Source of the DNA: Extensimonas vulgaris
GTDB taxonomy: Bacteria; Pseudomonadota; Gammaproteobacteria; Burkholderiales; Burkholderiaceae_C
Direction of reading: 5' to 3'
DNA length: 64,000 nt
Assembly (NCBI RefSeq): GCF_003337425.1
Contig: NZ_QPJU01000002.1
Coordinates: 248,001 to 312,000, forward strand
Part shown: one piece after another, positions 9,069 through 17,901 of the stretch
Layout of the letters: each line of letters begins with the position of its first letter
How positions within the stretch are numbered: position 1 is the first letter of the stretch
Translations under genes and position numbers: made by a program
Notes under the pieces: model-generated
What the model saw: the letters and a program-made list of their open reading frames with translations, nothing else
Database searches by the model: none
Told to the model about the DNA's origin: nothing

Positions 9069-10069
9069 CAGATCACCTTGGCACGCATGAGGTCGCCGAT
9101 GTGCACCATGCCCAGCAGCGTGCCTTGCGCATCGACCACGGGCACGCTCGTGATGGCGTGGCGCTCCATCAGCTCGGCGGCGTCGGCGGCGAGGGCGTCG
9201 GGAGCGATGCAGCGCGGGTTCGCGTGCATCAGCTGCGCGGCGGTGGCCGTGCGCAGCTCGGCGCCGGCTTCGATGCGCCGGCGCAGGTCGCCGTCGGTGA
9301 AGATGCCGAGCACGCGATCCTGCGCATCGACGATCACCGCGGCGCCCAGGCTCTTGGCGCTCATCTCGCGCATCAGGGTGCTGAACGTGGCTTCGGGGCG
9401 CACGCGCGGCAGGGCGTCACCCGTGCGCATCACGTCGCGCACGTGCGTGAGCAGCTTGCGCCCGAGCGCGCCGCCGGGGTGCGAGCGCGCGAAGTCTTCA
9501 GGCCGAAAGCCGCGCGCCTCGAGCAGCGCCACGGCGAGCGCGTCGCCCATCGCGAGCTGCGCCGTGGTGCTGGTGGTGGGGGCGAGGTTGAGCGGGCAGG
9601 CCTCGCGCTCGACGCTGCAGTCGAGCGTGAGGTCGGCATGGCGCGCGAGGGTCGATTGCAGCTGGCCGGTGAGCGCGACGAGTGGCACGCCCAGGCGCTT
9701 GAGTACGGGCAGCAGGGCCGTGAGCTCGTGGCTCTCGCCGCTGTTGGAGATGGCCAGCACCAGGTCGTCGGCCGTCACCATGCCCAAGTCACCATGGCTG
9801 GCCTCGGCCGGGTGGACGAAGAACGCGGGCGTGCCCGTGGAGGCCAGGGTGGCAGCGATCTTGCGCCCGATGTGGCCGCTCTTGCCCATGCCCATCACGA
9901 CCACGCGGCCTTTGGTGCGCAATACCAGCTGCACCGCCTGGGCAAAGCGCGCATCCACGCGCGCGGCCAGGGCGCGCAGCGCGGCGGCTTCGATTTCGAA
10001 GGTTTCGCGCGCCAGGCGCAGGGTCTGCTCTGCATCGAAGAGGCGCGGGGCGCCGGAGGCTGGGGTCAT
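9068..10069 (-). CDS. kdsD: D-arabinose 5-phosphate isomerase
   Basis: Cytosolic enzyme of 333 aa that isomerises ribulose 5-phosphate to arabinose 5-phosphate, the first step towards KDO. An N-terminal SIS sugar-isomerase domain carries VVVMGMGKSGHIG (about residues 56-68), the histidine-bearing HPAEASHGDLG and the ISNSGES loop. Two CBS domains follow from about residue 205 to the C-terminus. Length matches KdsD/KpsF. It is the first gene of the minus-strand KDO operon, divergent from the Kef-type antiporter with only 39 bases between the starts. Confidence 0.94.
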   Translation of the reverse strand: MTPASGAPRLFDAEQTLRLARETFEIEAAALRALAARVDARFAQAVQLVLRTKGRVVVMGMGKSGHIGRKIAATLASTGTPAFFVHPAEASHGDLGMVTADDLVLAISNSGESHELTALLPVLKRLGVPLVALTGQLQSTLARHADLTLDCSVEREACPLNLAPTTSTTAQLAMGDALAVALLEARGFRPEDFARSHPGGALGRKLLTHVRDVMRTGDALPRVRPEATFSTLMREMSAKSLGAAVIVDAQDRVLGIFTDGDLRRRIEAGAELRTATAAQLMHANPRCIAPDALAADAAELMERHAITSVPVVDAQGTLLGMVHIGDLMRAKVI

Positions 10070-10108
10070 TCGGGCGATTTTATAGAGCTGTGGGATAGCA
10101 TCGGCCCC

Positions 10109-12094
10109 ATGTCTTCACTCGCGCTGACTTTGTTGTATCTGCTCTCTGCCGTGCTCGGCGTGGTGGTGTTTCGCAGCCTCAAGCTGCCGCCCATGCTGGG
10201 CTATCTGACGGCGGGCGTGCTGATCGGGCCGCACGCGCTCGGGCTCGCGCGCAACCCTGAAGGGGCGCGCCATCTGGGCGAGTTCGGCGTGGTGTTTCTG
10301 ATGTTCGCGATCGGGCTCGAATTCAGCCTGCCCAAGCTGCGCGCCATGCGCCGGCAGGTGTTCGGCCTGGGCCTGCTGCAGGTGCTTGCGACCATGCTCG
10401 TCGTGACGGCCCTGCTGCTGCTGTTGGGGCGCGTGCTCGGCGGCATCTGGGAGATGGGCTGGCAGACGGCACTCGCGCTCTCGGGCACTCTGGCCATGAG
10501 CAGCACGGCGATTGTCGTCAAGCTCATGGCCGAGCGCGCCGAGCTCGAAAGTGAACACGGCCGCAGCGTGATGGGCGTGCTGCTGTTCCAGGATTTGGCC
10601 GTGGTGCCGCTTCTGGTGCTGATTCCTGCGCTCGGCGCGGCGCCCGAGGCGCTGTTTTCTTCGCTCGCGTGGGCCTTGCTCAAGGCGGCTTTGCTCGTGG
10701 GCCTGCTGCTCAGCGGCGGCCAGCGCGTGATGCGCTGGTGGCTCACGCTGGTGGCACGCCGCAAGAGCGACGAACTGTTCATGCTCAACCTGCTCTTGAT
10801 CACGCTGGGCCTGGCTTGGCTCACGGAGCTAGCAGGTCTGAGCCTGGCGCTGGGCGCTTTCATCGCCGGGGTGTTGGTTTCCGAGACCGAGTACCGCCAT
10901 GAAGTGGGCACGGACATCCGTCCTTTTCACGACGTGCTGCTGGGCCTGTTTTTCATCACCATTGGCATGATGCTCGACTGGCATGTGCTCGTCGACCATG
11001 CCGTGCTGGTACTGGTGCTGCTCATGGTGCCGCTGGTGCTCAAGACGGCGCTGATCCTGCTGCTCGCGCGCGGCATGGGTGCGAGCACGGGGGTGGCGCT
11101 GCGCACGGGGCTTTATCTCGCGCAGGCAGGAGAGTTCGGCTTCGTGCTGCTGTCGCTGGCCCAGGATCAAGGACTGGTGCGGCCGGCGCTCATGCATCCG
11201 ATACTTGCGGCCATGGTGCTGTCGATGCTGGCCACGCCGTTTCTCATCATGTACAGCAACCGCATCGTGATGCGCCTCGTGGCGAGCGACTGGCTGCAGC
11301 AATCGCTGCAGGTGACGGCCATCGCGCGCCAGACCATCAACACCAGCCGGCACGTGATCATCTGCGGCTATGGCCGTTGTGGGCAGAACCTGGCGCGCAT
11401 GCTCGAGCGCGAGAACATTCCCTACATCGCGCTCGACCTGGACCCTGACCGCGTGCGCCAGGCCGCGGCGGCAGGGCAATCGGTGGTCTATGGCGATGCG
11501 AGCCGCCCGCAGGCGCTGATGGCGGCAGGTCTGGCGCGCGCAAGCGCGGTCGTCGTGACCTATATCGACATCCCGAGTGCGCTCAAAGTCTTGGCGCATA
11601 CGCGCACGCATGCGCCACAGGTGCCCGTGGTGGTGCGCACGCAGGACGATTTGCAACTCGAAAAGCTGCGCGAAGCCGGAGCGACCGAGGTCGTGCCCGA
11701 GACCATCGAGGGCTCGCTCATGCTGGCGAGTCATGCGCTCGCCCTGGTGGGGGTGCCCATGCGCCGCGTGCTGCGCCTCGTGCAGGAGCAGCGCGACGCA
11801 CGCTATCGCCTGTTGCGCGGCTATTTCCACGGCGCGGACGACGATGGCGCCACCGAGCGCGAGCAAGAGCGCCTGGCCACGGTGAGTTTGCCCCCGGATG
11901 CGCGGGCCATCGGGCAGAAGCTGGGCGACCTGGCCTTGCATGCGGTCGGTGTGCGGGTGGTCGGCCTGCGGCGCGCCAATGGTCGCCTGGTCGAGGCGGC
12001 GGACGATTGGGTGCTGGCAGATGGCGACACGTTGGTGCTTTCGGGCCAGCCAGCCGCACTCGCCTTGGCTGAGGACAAATTACTGCAGGGCTGA
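10109..12094 (+). CDS. Kef-type K+/H+ antiporter (CPA2) with RCK domains
   Basis: Inner-membrane monovalent cation:proton antiporter of 661 aa. Residues 1-380 form the Na/H-exchanger fold with about 12 helices (start SSLALTLLYLLSAVLGVV; GAFIAGVLVSETEYRHEV is the conserved segment after the fifth helix pair). A Rossmann RCK_N domain begins at HVIICGYGRCGQNLAR and runs to about residue 540, then an RCK_C (TrkA-C) domain at the C-terminus. The ATG at 10109 is the first after the divergent kdsD promoter region; a longer open frame upstream is only antisense to kdsD/kdsC. It is closer to KefB/YbaL than to NhaA. The ion and ligand are not determined. Confidence 0.88.
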   Translation: MSSLALTLLYLLSAVLGVVVFRSLKLPPMLGYLTAGVLIGPHALGLARNPEGARHLGEFGVVFLMFAIGLEFSLPKLRAMRRQVFGLGLLQVLATMLVVTALLLLLGRVLGGIWEMGWQTALALSGTLAMSSTAIVVKLMAERAELESEHGRSVMGVLLFQDLAVVPLLVLIPALGAAPEALFSSLAWALLKAALLVGLLLSGGQRVMRWWLTLVARRKSDELFMLNLLLITLGLAWLTELAGLSLALGAFIAGVLVSETEYRHEVGTDIRPFHDVLLGLFFITIGMMLDWHVLVDHAVLVLVLLMVPLVLKTALILLLARGMGASTGVALRTGLYLAQAGEFGFVLLSLAQDQGLVRPALMHPILAAMVLSMLATPFLIMYSNRIVMRLVASDWLQQSLQVTAIARQTINTSRHVIICGYGRCGQNLARMLERENIPYIALDLDPDRVRQAAAAGQSVVYGDASRPQALMAAGLARASAVVVTYIDIPSALKVLAHTRTHAPQVPVVVRTQDDLQLEKLREAGATEVVPETIEGSLMLASHALALVGVPMRRVLRLVQEQRDARYRLLRGYFHGADDDGATEREQERLATVSLPPDARAIGQKLGDLALHAVGVRVVGLRRANGRLVEAADDWVLADGDTLVLSGQPAALALAEDKLLQG

Positions 12095-12126
12095 TGCCAC
12101 CGAGCGGGGCAGGAATGCAGGCGCGG

Positions 12127-12849
12127 TCAGGTCAGCGTGCCATATTGGGTGTTGCCGAGGATGTGCGCGTGCGCGTCCACATCGGGCTTATCAGGGGCTT
12201 CGTGGTCTGTGGGGCGGGCCGGGGAGAGCAAAGGGCCTGAAGACACAGTGGCGCCAGTCTGGCTGAATGCGGCTGGCTTGGCCTTCCCGCCCTGGGCGGC
12301 AGCGACAGCGCGCTTGAATGCCATTACCTCGTCTTCGGCGATGGGGTCGTAAGAGCGTGGCGCCGGGGGGCTTTCAGGGGGCAGATGGATGGCGGGGATC
12401 TTGTCGGGCACCATAGAAGAATCGGCCATATACGGTGCGGCGGGGCTGGTGGTGGCGAAATCCTTGATGCGCCAATAAACGGCTTTGACAACAATCTCGT
12501 GGTGGTTTTTTGCAGCTTCACTGATCAAGGCTTCGATGCCGCTGAGGCGACCAGGGTGGGCAACGCATTCGCTGGCCAAGTCCATCATGACGACGAACTC
12601 GCGTCCGCGTGGGTCCAGCGACAGCACCTTGAACTTGTAGCTGGCCGACAGAATCCCGGCGCGAATCATTGCATTGCGCACCACGCCATACAAAAGTTCG
12701 CGCCGCTCCATGCGTTCATTTTTCCATGCGGAGTTCGGAGTGGGCGAGAGCAGGGGACGGGCCGCCTGCTCTGGCTGTGCCGCCCGCGCACCGCCCGCAT
12801 CGTGAGCCGCTTTGGAAGGTTTGCGGGTGAACCAGTCGAGCAAAGACAT
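12127..12849 (-). CDS. Conserved protein of unknown function
   Basis: A 240-aa soluble protein that I do not recognise. It starts SLLDWFTRKPSK after the ATG at 12849, has a proline/alanine-rich stretch, then a folded-looking alpha/beta core of about 110 residues (WKNERMERRELLYGVVRNAM to about EIVVKAVYWRI). A disordered proline- and alanine-rich tail runs to the C-terminus (HILGNTQYGTLT). No signal peptide or membrane helix is visible. The core has regular strand-helix alternation, which argues that it is a real gene. The base composition is slightly less GC-rich than neighbours. Confidence 0.72.
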   Translation of the reverse strand: MSLLDWFTRKPSKAAHDAGGARAAQPEQAARPLLSPTPNSAWKNERMERRELLYGVVRNAMIRAGILSASYKFKVLSLDPRGREFVVMMDLASECVAHPGRLSGIEALISEAAKNHHEIVVKAVYWRIKDFATTSPAAPYMADSSMVPDKIPAIHLPPESPPAPRSYDPIAEDEVMAFKRAVAAAQGGKAKPAAFSQTGATVSSGPLLSPARPTDHEAPDKPDVDAHAHILGNTQYGTLT

Positions 12850-12949
12850 GTGTGTAACTTCTGATCGCGAGGGAAGCAGAGTCAGGAGTTTAGCGTCCCG
12901 CACAGGGCCAAGTTGCTCAGGCAGCGCTCGAATGCGCCCGGAATGTGAC

Positions 12950-13441
12950 TCAGGTGATGGCGATACGTCGCCTGCGGTTTGCCAGACGTTTGGCCATCAC
13001 CGCGCCAGCCGCCATCGCCACACCGAGCGCGATGGCCGGCTGGCGGTTGGACAATTCGGAAAACCGCAATGCGGCGATCGACCAGAGTTTGCTCGCAGCG
13101 GTTGCCTGTACGGTCGCGCTGCGTGGGCGATGCGCGAAGAACGCCCCTTCCCCGACGATGGTGCCAGGGCCGACCAGGGCGATGCGAAGGCGCCCTTTAT
13201 CGTCTTGGTAGTGCACGCTCAGGTTGCCGCTTTCGATGAAATACAAAGTCCGATCGAGGGAGCCTTGGGGAAACAGCACATGGCCACTGGGCACGCTCAG
13301 CGGCTGCAGGTAACTGCCCAGAAGCTCCCATTGCGCAGGCGATAGCGGGTTGTTCAGGCTATCCTCCGCGTTGGCCTGGGATATGGCCGCGAGCAAGCCC
13401 GTGAGGTCGATTTTGGCGGCGGGGTGGGCTAAGCTGGACAT
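12950..13441 (-). CDS. Stand-alone cyclic-nucleotide-binding domain protein
   Basis: A 163-aa protein consisting mainly of one cNMP-binding (Crp-like) beta-roll. Visible landmarks are PSGHVLFPQG, LYFIESGNLSVHY and the phosphate-binding cassette region LVGPGTIVGEGAFFAHRPRSATVQA; the glutamate and arginine expected for cyclic-nucleotide contact appear as GEGAFF and RSA. There is no helix-turn-helix, so it is unlikely to be a transcription factor. A short hydrophobic stretch near the C-terminus (IALGVAMAAGAVMAK) followed by RRRR could anchor it to the membrane. The ATG at 13441 is chosen because the frame upstream lacks protein-like sequence. Confidence 0.8.
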   Translation of the reverse strand: MSSLAHPAAKIDLTGLLAAISQANAEDSLNNPLSPAQWELLGSYLQPLSVPSGHVLFPQGSLDRTLYFIESGNLSVHYQDDKGRLRIALVGPGTIVGEGAFFAHRPRSATVQATAASKLWSIAALRFSELSNRQPAIALGVAMAAGAVMAKRLANRRRRIAIT

Positions 13442-13503
13442 GGTGCAGCGAACGCTACCGCGCCTATCGCTGCGCCACAAGCCCTCTTTACCGATATTTA
13501 CAC

Positions 13504-13926
13504 TCAGCGCGGCGCGAGGATCGCCATGGTCAGGCGCGAGGTGCACGTCAACTGGCCGTCCTCGTTCACGAGGTCGATCTGCCACACATGGGTCGAGCGT
13601 CCGATGTGGACGGCGCGTGCCGTGCCGGTGACCCAGCCCTGCGTGGCCGAGCGGATGTGGTTGGCGTTGATCTCCAGGCCCACGGCGTGGTGGCCCTCAG
13701 GGCAGGCGTGGTAGGCGCCCATGGAGCCCAGCGATTCGGCCAGCACCACGCTCACGCCGCCATGCAGTAGACCGAACGGCTGCTTGGTGCGCGCGTCCAC
13801 GGGCACCCGCCCACGCAGGAAGTCGGGGCCGATTTCGGTGATTTCTATGCCGAGGTGGCTCGCGGCAGTGTTGGTTTGGGCGTCTTGCAGCGCTTGCAGT
13901 GAAATGGGTTTTTTCCAGATGGACAT
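13504..13926 (-). CDS. PaaI/YdiI-type hotdog acyl-CoA thioesterase
   Basis: Cytosolic thioesterase of 140 aa with the hotdog fold. The catalytic-loop signature QPFGLLHGGVSVVLAES (about residues 47-63), with the HGG of the DHNA-CoA/phenylacetyl-CoA thioesterase group, is clear. It ends with the strand TCTSRLTMAILAPR. The ATG at 13926 (SIWKKPISLQALQ) matches the family N-terminus. It lies 43 bases downstream of an enoyl-CoA hydratase homologue on the same strand, so the two may act on the same CoA intermediate. The exact acyl-CoA is unknown. Confidence 0.88.
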   Translation of the reverse strand: MSIWKKPISLQALQDAQTNTAASHLGIEITEIGPDFLRGRVPVDARTKQPFGLLHGGVSVVLAESLGSMGAYHACPEGHHAVGLEINANHIRSATQGWVTGTARAVHIGRSTHVWQIDLVNEDGQLTCTSRLTMAILAPR

Positions 13927-13969
13927 GGGAAGAATCAATCGTGGGTTATCAAAAATAGGGGCAAAAAAT

Positions 13970-14719
13970 TCAGCGCCCCTGAAAGACCGGCGCGCGCTTT
14001 TCCTGCCAGGCCAGACTGCCTTCGCGCAAGTCCTGCGAGGCCGCGCTGCGCTGCACTTCGCGCGCGATGCTCTCGGCGTCGGCGCGGCCACGCGCGATCT
14101 GGTTCAGGTGCTTTTTCATGCCCAGCAAGGCAATCGGCGCCATGGCCGCGAGCGTCTGCACGAGGGCGCGCACGGCCTCGGCAGGGTCGGGGCCCTCGAC
14201 CAGGTGCGTGAGATAGCCGCAGGCGTGCATGGCACGCGCGTCGAGTTTTTCGGCGCAGAGGAACAGGCGCTTGGCCATGTCGAGCCCAAGCCGGCTGACA
14301 TAGCGCTCCAGGCCGCTTTGGTAAAAATGCAGCCCCAGGCGTGCGGCCGGAATGAACATTTCGGCTGCGCTGGTGCCCACGCGAAAATCGCAGGCCAGCG
14401 CCATGTCGGTGGCGCCGCCGTAGACGCCGCCCTGGATCGCCGCGATGGTGACGGCGCGGCAGTTTTCGAGCGCATCGACCATTTCGCCGAAAGCGCTGCC
14501 CTTGTTCTGGCTCTGCGCAACCTGGCCGATGTCGTAGCCGCTGCAAAAATGCTTACCCTCGGACTGCAGCACCAGCACCAGCACGCCGGGCGTCTGGTTG
14601 ACGGTGGCGACGTGGCGGATGAGTTCGGGCAAATCCTCGGGCGTGAGCTTGTTGGCCACGCGCGGGCGGCGCAGGGTGATGGTGGCAACGGCACCATCGA
14701 TGTGAAGCAGCGGAAGCAT
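13970..14719 (-). CDS. Enoyl-CoA hydratase/isomerase family protein
   Basis: Crotonase-fold protein of 249 aa. The first oxyanion-hole segment is FCSGYDIGQVA (about residues 58-68) and the second is IQGGVYGGATDMALACDF (95-112). The usual catalytic glutamates of mitochondrial enoyl-CoA hydratase are not in place: an aspartate (ATDMA) occupies the first site, so hydratase activity is doubtful and isomerase, hydrolase or other crotonase chemistry is possible. It is paired with the downstream hotdog thioesterase. The gene is divergent from the K+ channel gene, with starts nearly touching. Confidence 0.88.
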   Translation of the reverse strand: MLPLLHIDGAVATITLRRPRVANKLTPEDLPELIRHVATVNQTPGVLVLVLQSEGKHFCSGYDIGQVAQSQNKGSAFGEMVDALENCRAVTIAAIQGGVYGGATDMALACDFRVGTSAAEMFIPAARLGLHFYQSGLERYVSRLGLDMAKRLFLCAEKLDARAMHACGYLTHLVEGPDPAEAVRALVQTLAAMAPIALLGMKKHLNQIARGRADAESIAREVQRSAASQDLREGSLAWQEKRAPVFQGR

Positions 14720-14756
14720 GGGAAGGAGTGCGGTCGAAGTGGAGCGGAACGAAAAA

Positions 14757-15683
14757 ATGTATCAAAAAAGAGGCAAGCGGCCGGGGTTGCCGTCACGCAA
14801 AGCTTTGGCCGGTCAGCCGCTACAGGGCTGGCGTTTGCACCTCTATACCATCATTTTCGAATCGGACACGCGCGCCGGACGCTGGTTCGACCAGGGCCTG
14901 ATCGTGGCGATCCTGCTCAGCGTGGCCGTGGTCATGGCCGACAGCGTGCCCACGCTGCACCAGCACTGGAGCGGCCTTTTCACGAGCGCCGAATGGGCCT
15001 TCACGCTGCTGTTCACGCTCGAATACCTGCTGCGCCTGGCCTGCGTGCCGCACCCATGGCGCTACGCCACGAGCTTTTTCGGCATCGTCGATCTGCTCGC
15101 GCTGCTGCCCACCTATCTGGCCCTGCTGCTGCCCGAAGCGCATGTGCTGATCGACGTGCGCGTGCTGCGCCTGTTGCGCGTGTTTCGCGTGTTCAAGCTC
15201 ACCGCCTACATGACCGAGTACCGCGGTCTGGCGCTGGCCTTGCGCGCCAGCCGGCGCAAGATCACGGTGTTCATCACCGGCGTGCTCATGGTGGTGTTGG
15301 TGCTCGGGACTTTGATGTACGTGATCGAAGGCCCGGCCAACGGCTTCACCACCATTCCCACCTCCGTGTATTGGGCCATCACCACGATGACCACCGTGGG
15401 CTTCGGCGACATCGCGCCCAAGACCGAGTTGGGTCGATTCATTTCCTCGATGATGATGTTGCTGGGTTGGGGCACGCTGGCCGTGCCCACGGGCATCGTG
15501 ACGGCCGAGATGGCCGCGCAGCGCCAGGCGATGCTAGGACTTGCGCCCACTCCCGTCACCACGCGCACCTGTCCCGAGTGTTTGAGCGAAGGCCATTTGC
15601 CCGAAGCGCGCTTTTGCATGCACTGCGGAGCGCTGCTGCCGCCATGGCAACACGACGCGCAAGCAGTGCAGGCTGATGTCTGA
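14757..15683 (+). CDS. Voltage-gated-type potassium channel with C-terminal zinc ribbon
   Basis: Inner-membrane ion channel of 308 aa with a six-helix layout. The S4-like helix shows regularly spaced arginines (RVLRLLRVFRVFKL, near residue 145). The pore has the K+ selectivity filter TTVGFGD. After S6 the short cytosolic tail ends in a four-cysteine zinc ribbon (CPECL, then CMHCGALL). Channel plus zinc ribbon is not the usual RCK gating module, so a metal or redox input, or a purely structural role, is possible. The ATG at 14757 is preferred over an earlier in-frame codon at 14718 because GGAG lies upstream and 14718 would overlap the divergent gene. Confidence 0.9.
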   Translation: MYQKRGKRPGLPSRKALAGQPLQGWRLHLYTIIFESDTRAGRWFDQGLIVAILLSVAVVMADSVPTLHQHWSGLFTSAEWAFTLLFTLEYLLRLACVPHPWRYATSFFGIVDLLALLPTYLALLLPEAHVLIDVRVLRLLRVFRVFKLTAYMTEYRGLALALRASRRKITVFITGVLMVVLVLGTLMYVIEGPANGFTTIPTSVYWAITTMTTVGFGDIAPKTELGRFISSMMMLLGWGTLAVPTGIVTAEMAAQRQAMLGLAPTPVTTRTCPECLSEGHLPEARFCMHCGALLPPWQHDAQAVQADV

Positions 15684-15729
15684 CGGGCTTTCGTCCATGC
15701 GTGCCGCTGCCATGGTGTCTTGCGCCCCA

Positions 15730-16719
15730 TCAGCGAGGGCGGGGGTCTTTTTGGCGGCTTTTGCCGGGCAGACCAAATGCCAGGGCACCCAGCGCTCCTT
15801 GCGCCAGGGCATACGCTCCATAAATCAGCGCCACGCCGACGGCGGCGGCGGCGGGAACGCCGAAAGGGGCCAGGGCCGCGATGCTAGCGGCTTCGCGCGT
15901 GCCCCAGCCGCCGACACTGACAGGCAGTGCGGCCAGCAAAAAGATCGGTGCCATGGCAAAGGCCCAGGCGGCGGCAGGCACATCGACGCCTAAAGCCAGA
16001 CCGCCCAAGGCCAGCGCCGCCGCAGACAGGCATTGCACCAGCGCCGACGCCAAAGCCTGCACCAGTCCCTGGTGTATGGCATCGGGGCGTGCGGCGGCAT
16101 AGGCCAAGGGCGCGATCCAGGCTGGGAAAGCACTGGGGTCACGCTTGCGCAGCCACACCAGCAGTGCCCAGGGCAGGCAGAGCCAGACGAGGCCTCCCGC
16201 GCAGGCTGCCATGACCAAGGCATTCGGTGTCATGTGCAGCGCGGGCGCAAGCACCGATGCCGAAGCTGCGGCGCCACATGCGCCCATGGCGCAAAGCATC
16301 CACACGCCGCTCAAGCGATCGAACAACACGGACAACGACGCTGCAGCCTTCGCATGCACGGCGTGCATCGGTGCCGGGGCCGCTACGGATTGGGCTGTGC
16401 TGAAAGCCACCATGGCCCGATAGACATCGCCGCCGACCACCGCGCCAGGCAACAGCACGTTCAGCCCTATGGCCTGAAAATACCAGCGCAGCGCGTCCAT
16501 TCGACGCATGGGCAGGCCCAGCCACTGCGCCAGCGCGTGCCAGCGCCATGCAGAAGCCATGTTCGAGGCTATCGAGGCCATGAGGCCGAGCAGCAGCCAG
16601 CGCGCGTCGGCCGCACGCAGCCTCAGGAGCAGGGCCGCCGGGTCTGCGAGGTAGGCCACGAGCGCGAGCAAGGCCAACCCGCCCAGCCCTTTGAGCCAGG
16701 CTTTGCGCGAACCGATCAC
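15730..16719 (-). CDS. Flippase-like (UPF0104/LPG synthase transmembrane domain) protein
   Basis: Polytopic membrane protein of 329 aa with about 8 helices, of the flippase-like family related to the membrane domain of MprF and to YbhN. Diagnostic segments are GLNVLLPGAVVGGDVYRA (about residues 84-101) and VGGWGTREA near residue 270. GTG at 16719 is the start and overlaps the stop of the glycosyltransferase gene (GTGA), so the two are coupled. In this cluster the simplest job is to move a polyprenyl-phosphate-linked sugar across the inner membrane; that is inference from context. Confidence 0.82.
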   Translation of the reverse strand: MIGSRKAWLKGLGGLALLALVAYLADPAALLLRLRAADARWLLLGLMASIASNMASAWRWHALAQWLGLPMRRMDALRWYFQAIGLNVLLPGAVVGGDVYRAMVAFSTAQSVAAPAPMHAVHAKAAASLSVLFDRLSGVWMLCAMGACGAAASASVLAPALHMTPNALVMAACAGGLVWLCLPWALLVWLRKRDPSAFPAWIAPLAYAAARPDAIHQGLVQALASALVQCLSAAALALGGLALGVDVPAAAWAFAMAPIFLLAALPVSVGGWGTREAASIAALAPFGVPAAAAVGVALIYGAYALAQGALGALAFGLPGKSRQKDPRPR

Positions 16720-17753
16720 GGCAAAACCGTAGAGCGTGCCGGGGCGGAGGGCGCCTGCGCTTGGCCGTCGGAGCTTGGCGTGGTCAGCGCTTGCGCCAAC
16801 GCACCATATTCATGCGCATAGTATTGGTGCCCGCCGCCCGATTCATAGTAGATGCGCGTGAGCAGCTCGCCCACGAGTCCCACGGCGATGAATTGCATGC
16901 CCATGAGCACCAGCAGCACACCTGCGAACAGCAGGGGCCGCCCGCCGATGTCTGCGCCCAGGAGCTTTTGCACCAGCAGCCAGGCCAAAATCAGCATGCC
17001 GGGCGTGGCCAGCCACAGGCCCAGGCCGCCGAAAGCATGCAGCGGACGCTGGCGAAAGCGCATGAAAAACACCATGAAGATGAGGTCGAGGATGACGCGA
17101 AACGTTCGGTCTATGCCGTACTTGGAGACGCCGCGTGTGCGCGCATGGTGGCGCACGGGCACCTCCGCGATGCGCGCGCCCGCGTCGCGCGCGAGCGAGG
17201 GGATGAAGCGGTGCAGCTCGCCATAGAGCCGGATGCGCTCGATGATGGGCCGGCGGTAGGCTTTGAGGGCGCAGCCATAGTCGTGCAATTGCACCTGCGT
17301 CACGCGGGAAATCAGCCGGTTCGCGAGCACCGACGGCAGGCGCCGCGACAGGGCTTTGTCCTGGCGGTTCTTGCGCCAGCCGGAAATCATGTCCACGCTA
17401 GGGTCGGTTTCGAGCCGCTCGAGCAGCAGCGGGATGTCGCCGGGCTCGTTTTGCAAGTCGGCGTCCAGGGTCACCACGTAGCGGCCGCGCACGCGGTCGA
17501 AGCCCGCTTGGAGGGCACTCGACTGGCCATAGTTGCGCACCAGGCACACGGCGCGCAGCCAGGGCCGGGTAGCGGCGAGCTCGCGCAAGCGCTGGGCGCT
17601 GCCGTCGGTCGAGCCATCGTCCACCGCGATCAACTCGTAGCTGAGCGGCTGCATGCGCATGGCCGCGTCTATGCGCTCCACCAGCTCGGGCAGGTTGTCG
17701 AATTCGTTGTAAATGGGGACGACGATGGAAACGTCGGGCTCAGGTGCAGTCAC
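16716..17753 (-). CDS. Polyprenyl-phosphate glycosyltransferase (GT2, DPM1/ArnC/GtrB-like)
   Basis: GT2-family enzyme of 345 aa that should transfer a sugar from UDP-sugar to polyprenyl phosphate on the cytoplasmic side. Motifs: SIVVPIYNE near residue 9, VDDGSTDGS near 45 and the DXD-like TLDADLQNEPGDIP near 100. A RGVSKYG segment precedes two C-terminal membrane helices (about 235-258 and 270-295). The start is GTG at 17753; no ATG lies upstream of the first strand. It is coupled to the flippase-like gene and divergent from the GT39-type gene. Confidence 0.9.
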   Translation of the reverse strand: MTAPEPDVSIVVPIYNEFDNLPELVERIDAAMRMQPLSYELIAVDDGSTDGSAQRLRELAATRPWLRAVCLVRNYGQSSALQAGFDRVRGRYVVTLDADLQNEPGDIPLLLERLETDPSVDMISGWRKNRQDKALSRRLPSVLANRLISRVTQVQLHDYGCALKAYRRPIIERIRLYGELHRFIPSLARDAGARIAEVPVRHHARTRGVSKYGIDRTFRVILDLIFMVFFMRFRQRPLHAFGGLGLWLATPGMLILAWLLVQKLLGADIGGRPLLFAGVLLVLMGMQFIAVGLVGELLTRIYYESGGGHQYYAHEYGALAQALTTPSSDGQAQAPSAPARSTVLP

Positions 17754-17901
17754 GGGGCGCAGGTTCCAAAGAATAGACGGTAGCCTCCTATACTACCCCG
17801 CTGCCGTGCTGCCGCGCCTTTGCAGCAGCAAGCCCTTCATCCAGTGCCTGTCTGCGGCAGCCGCGCCAACAGCCCTTGTGCCGATGCCCGCAGCTTTTTC
17901 C

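Noticed and set aside
8981-10108. Upstream extension of the Kef-type antiporter by 376 codons
   Set aside because: It is antisense to kdsD and kdsC, the extension has no domain, and a typical antiporter N-terminus begins at 10109.
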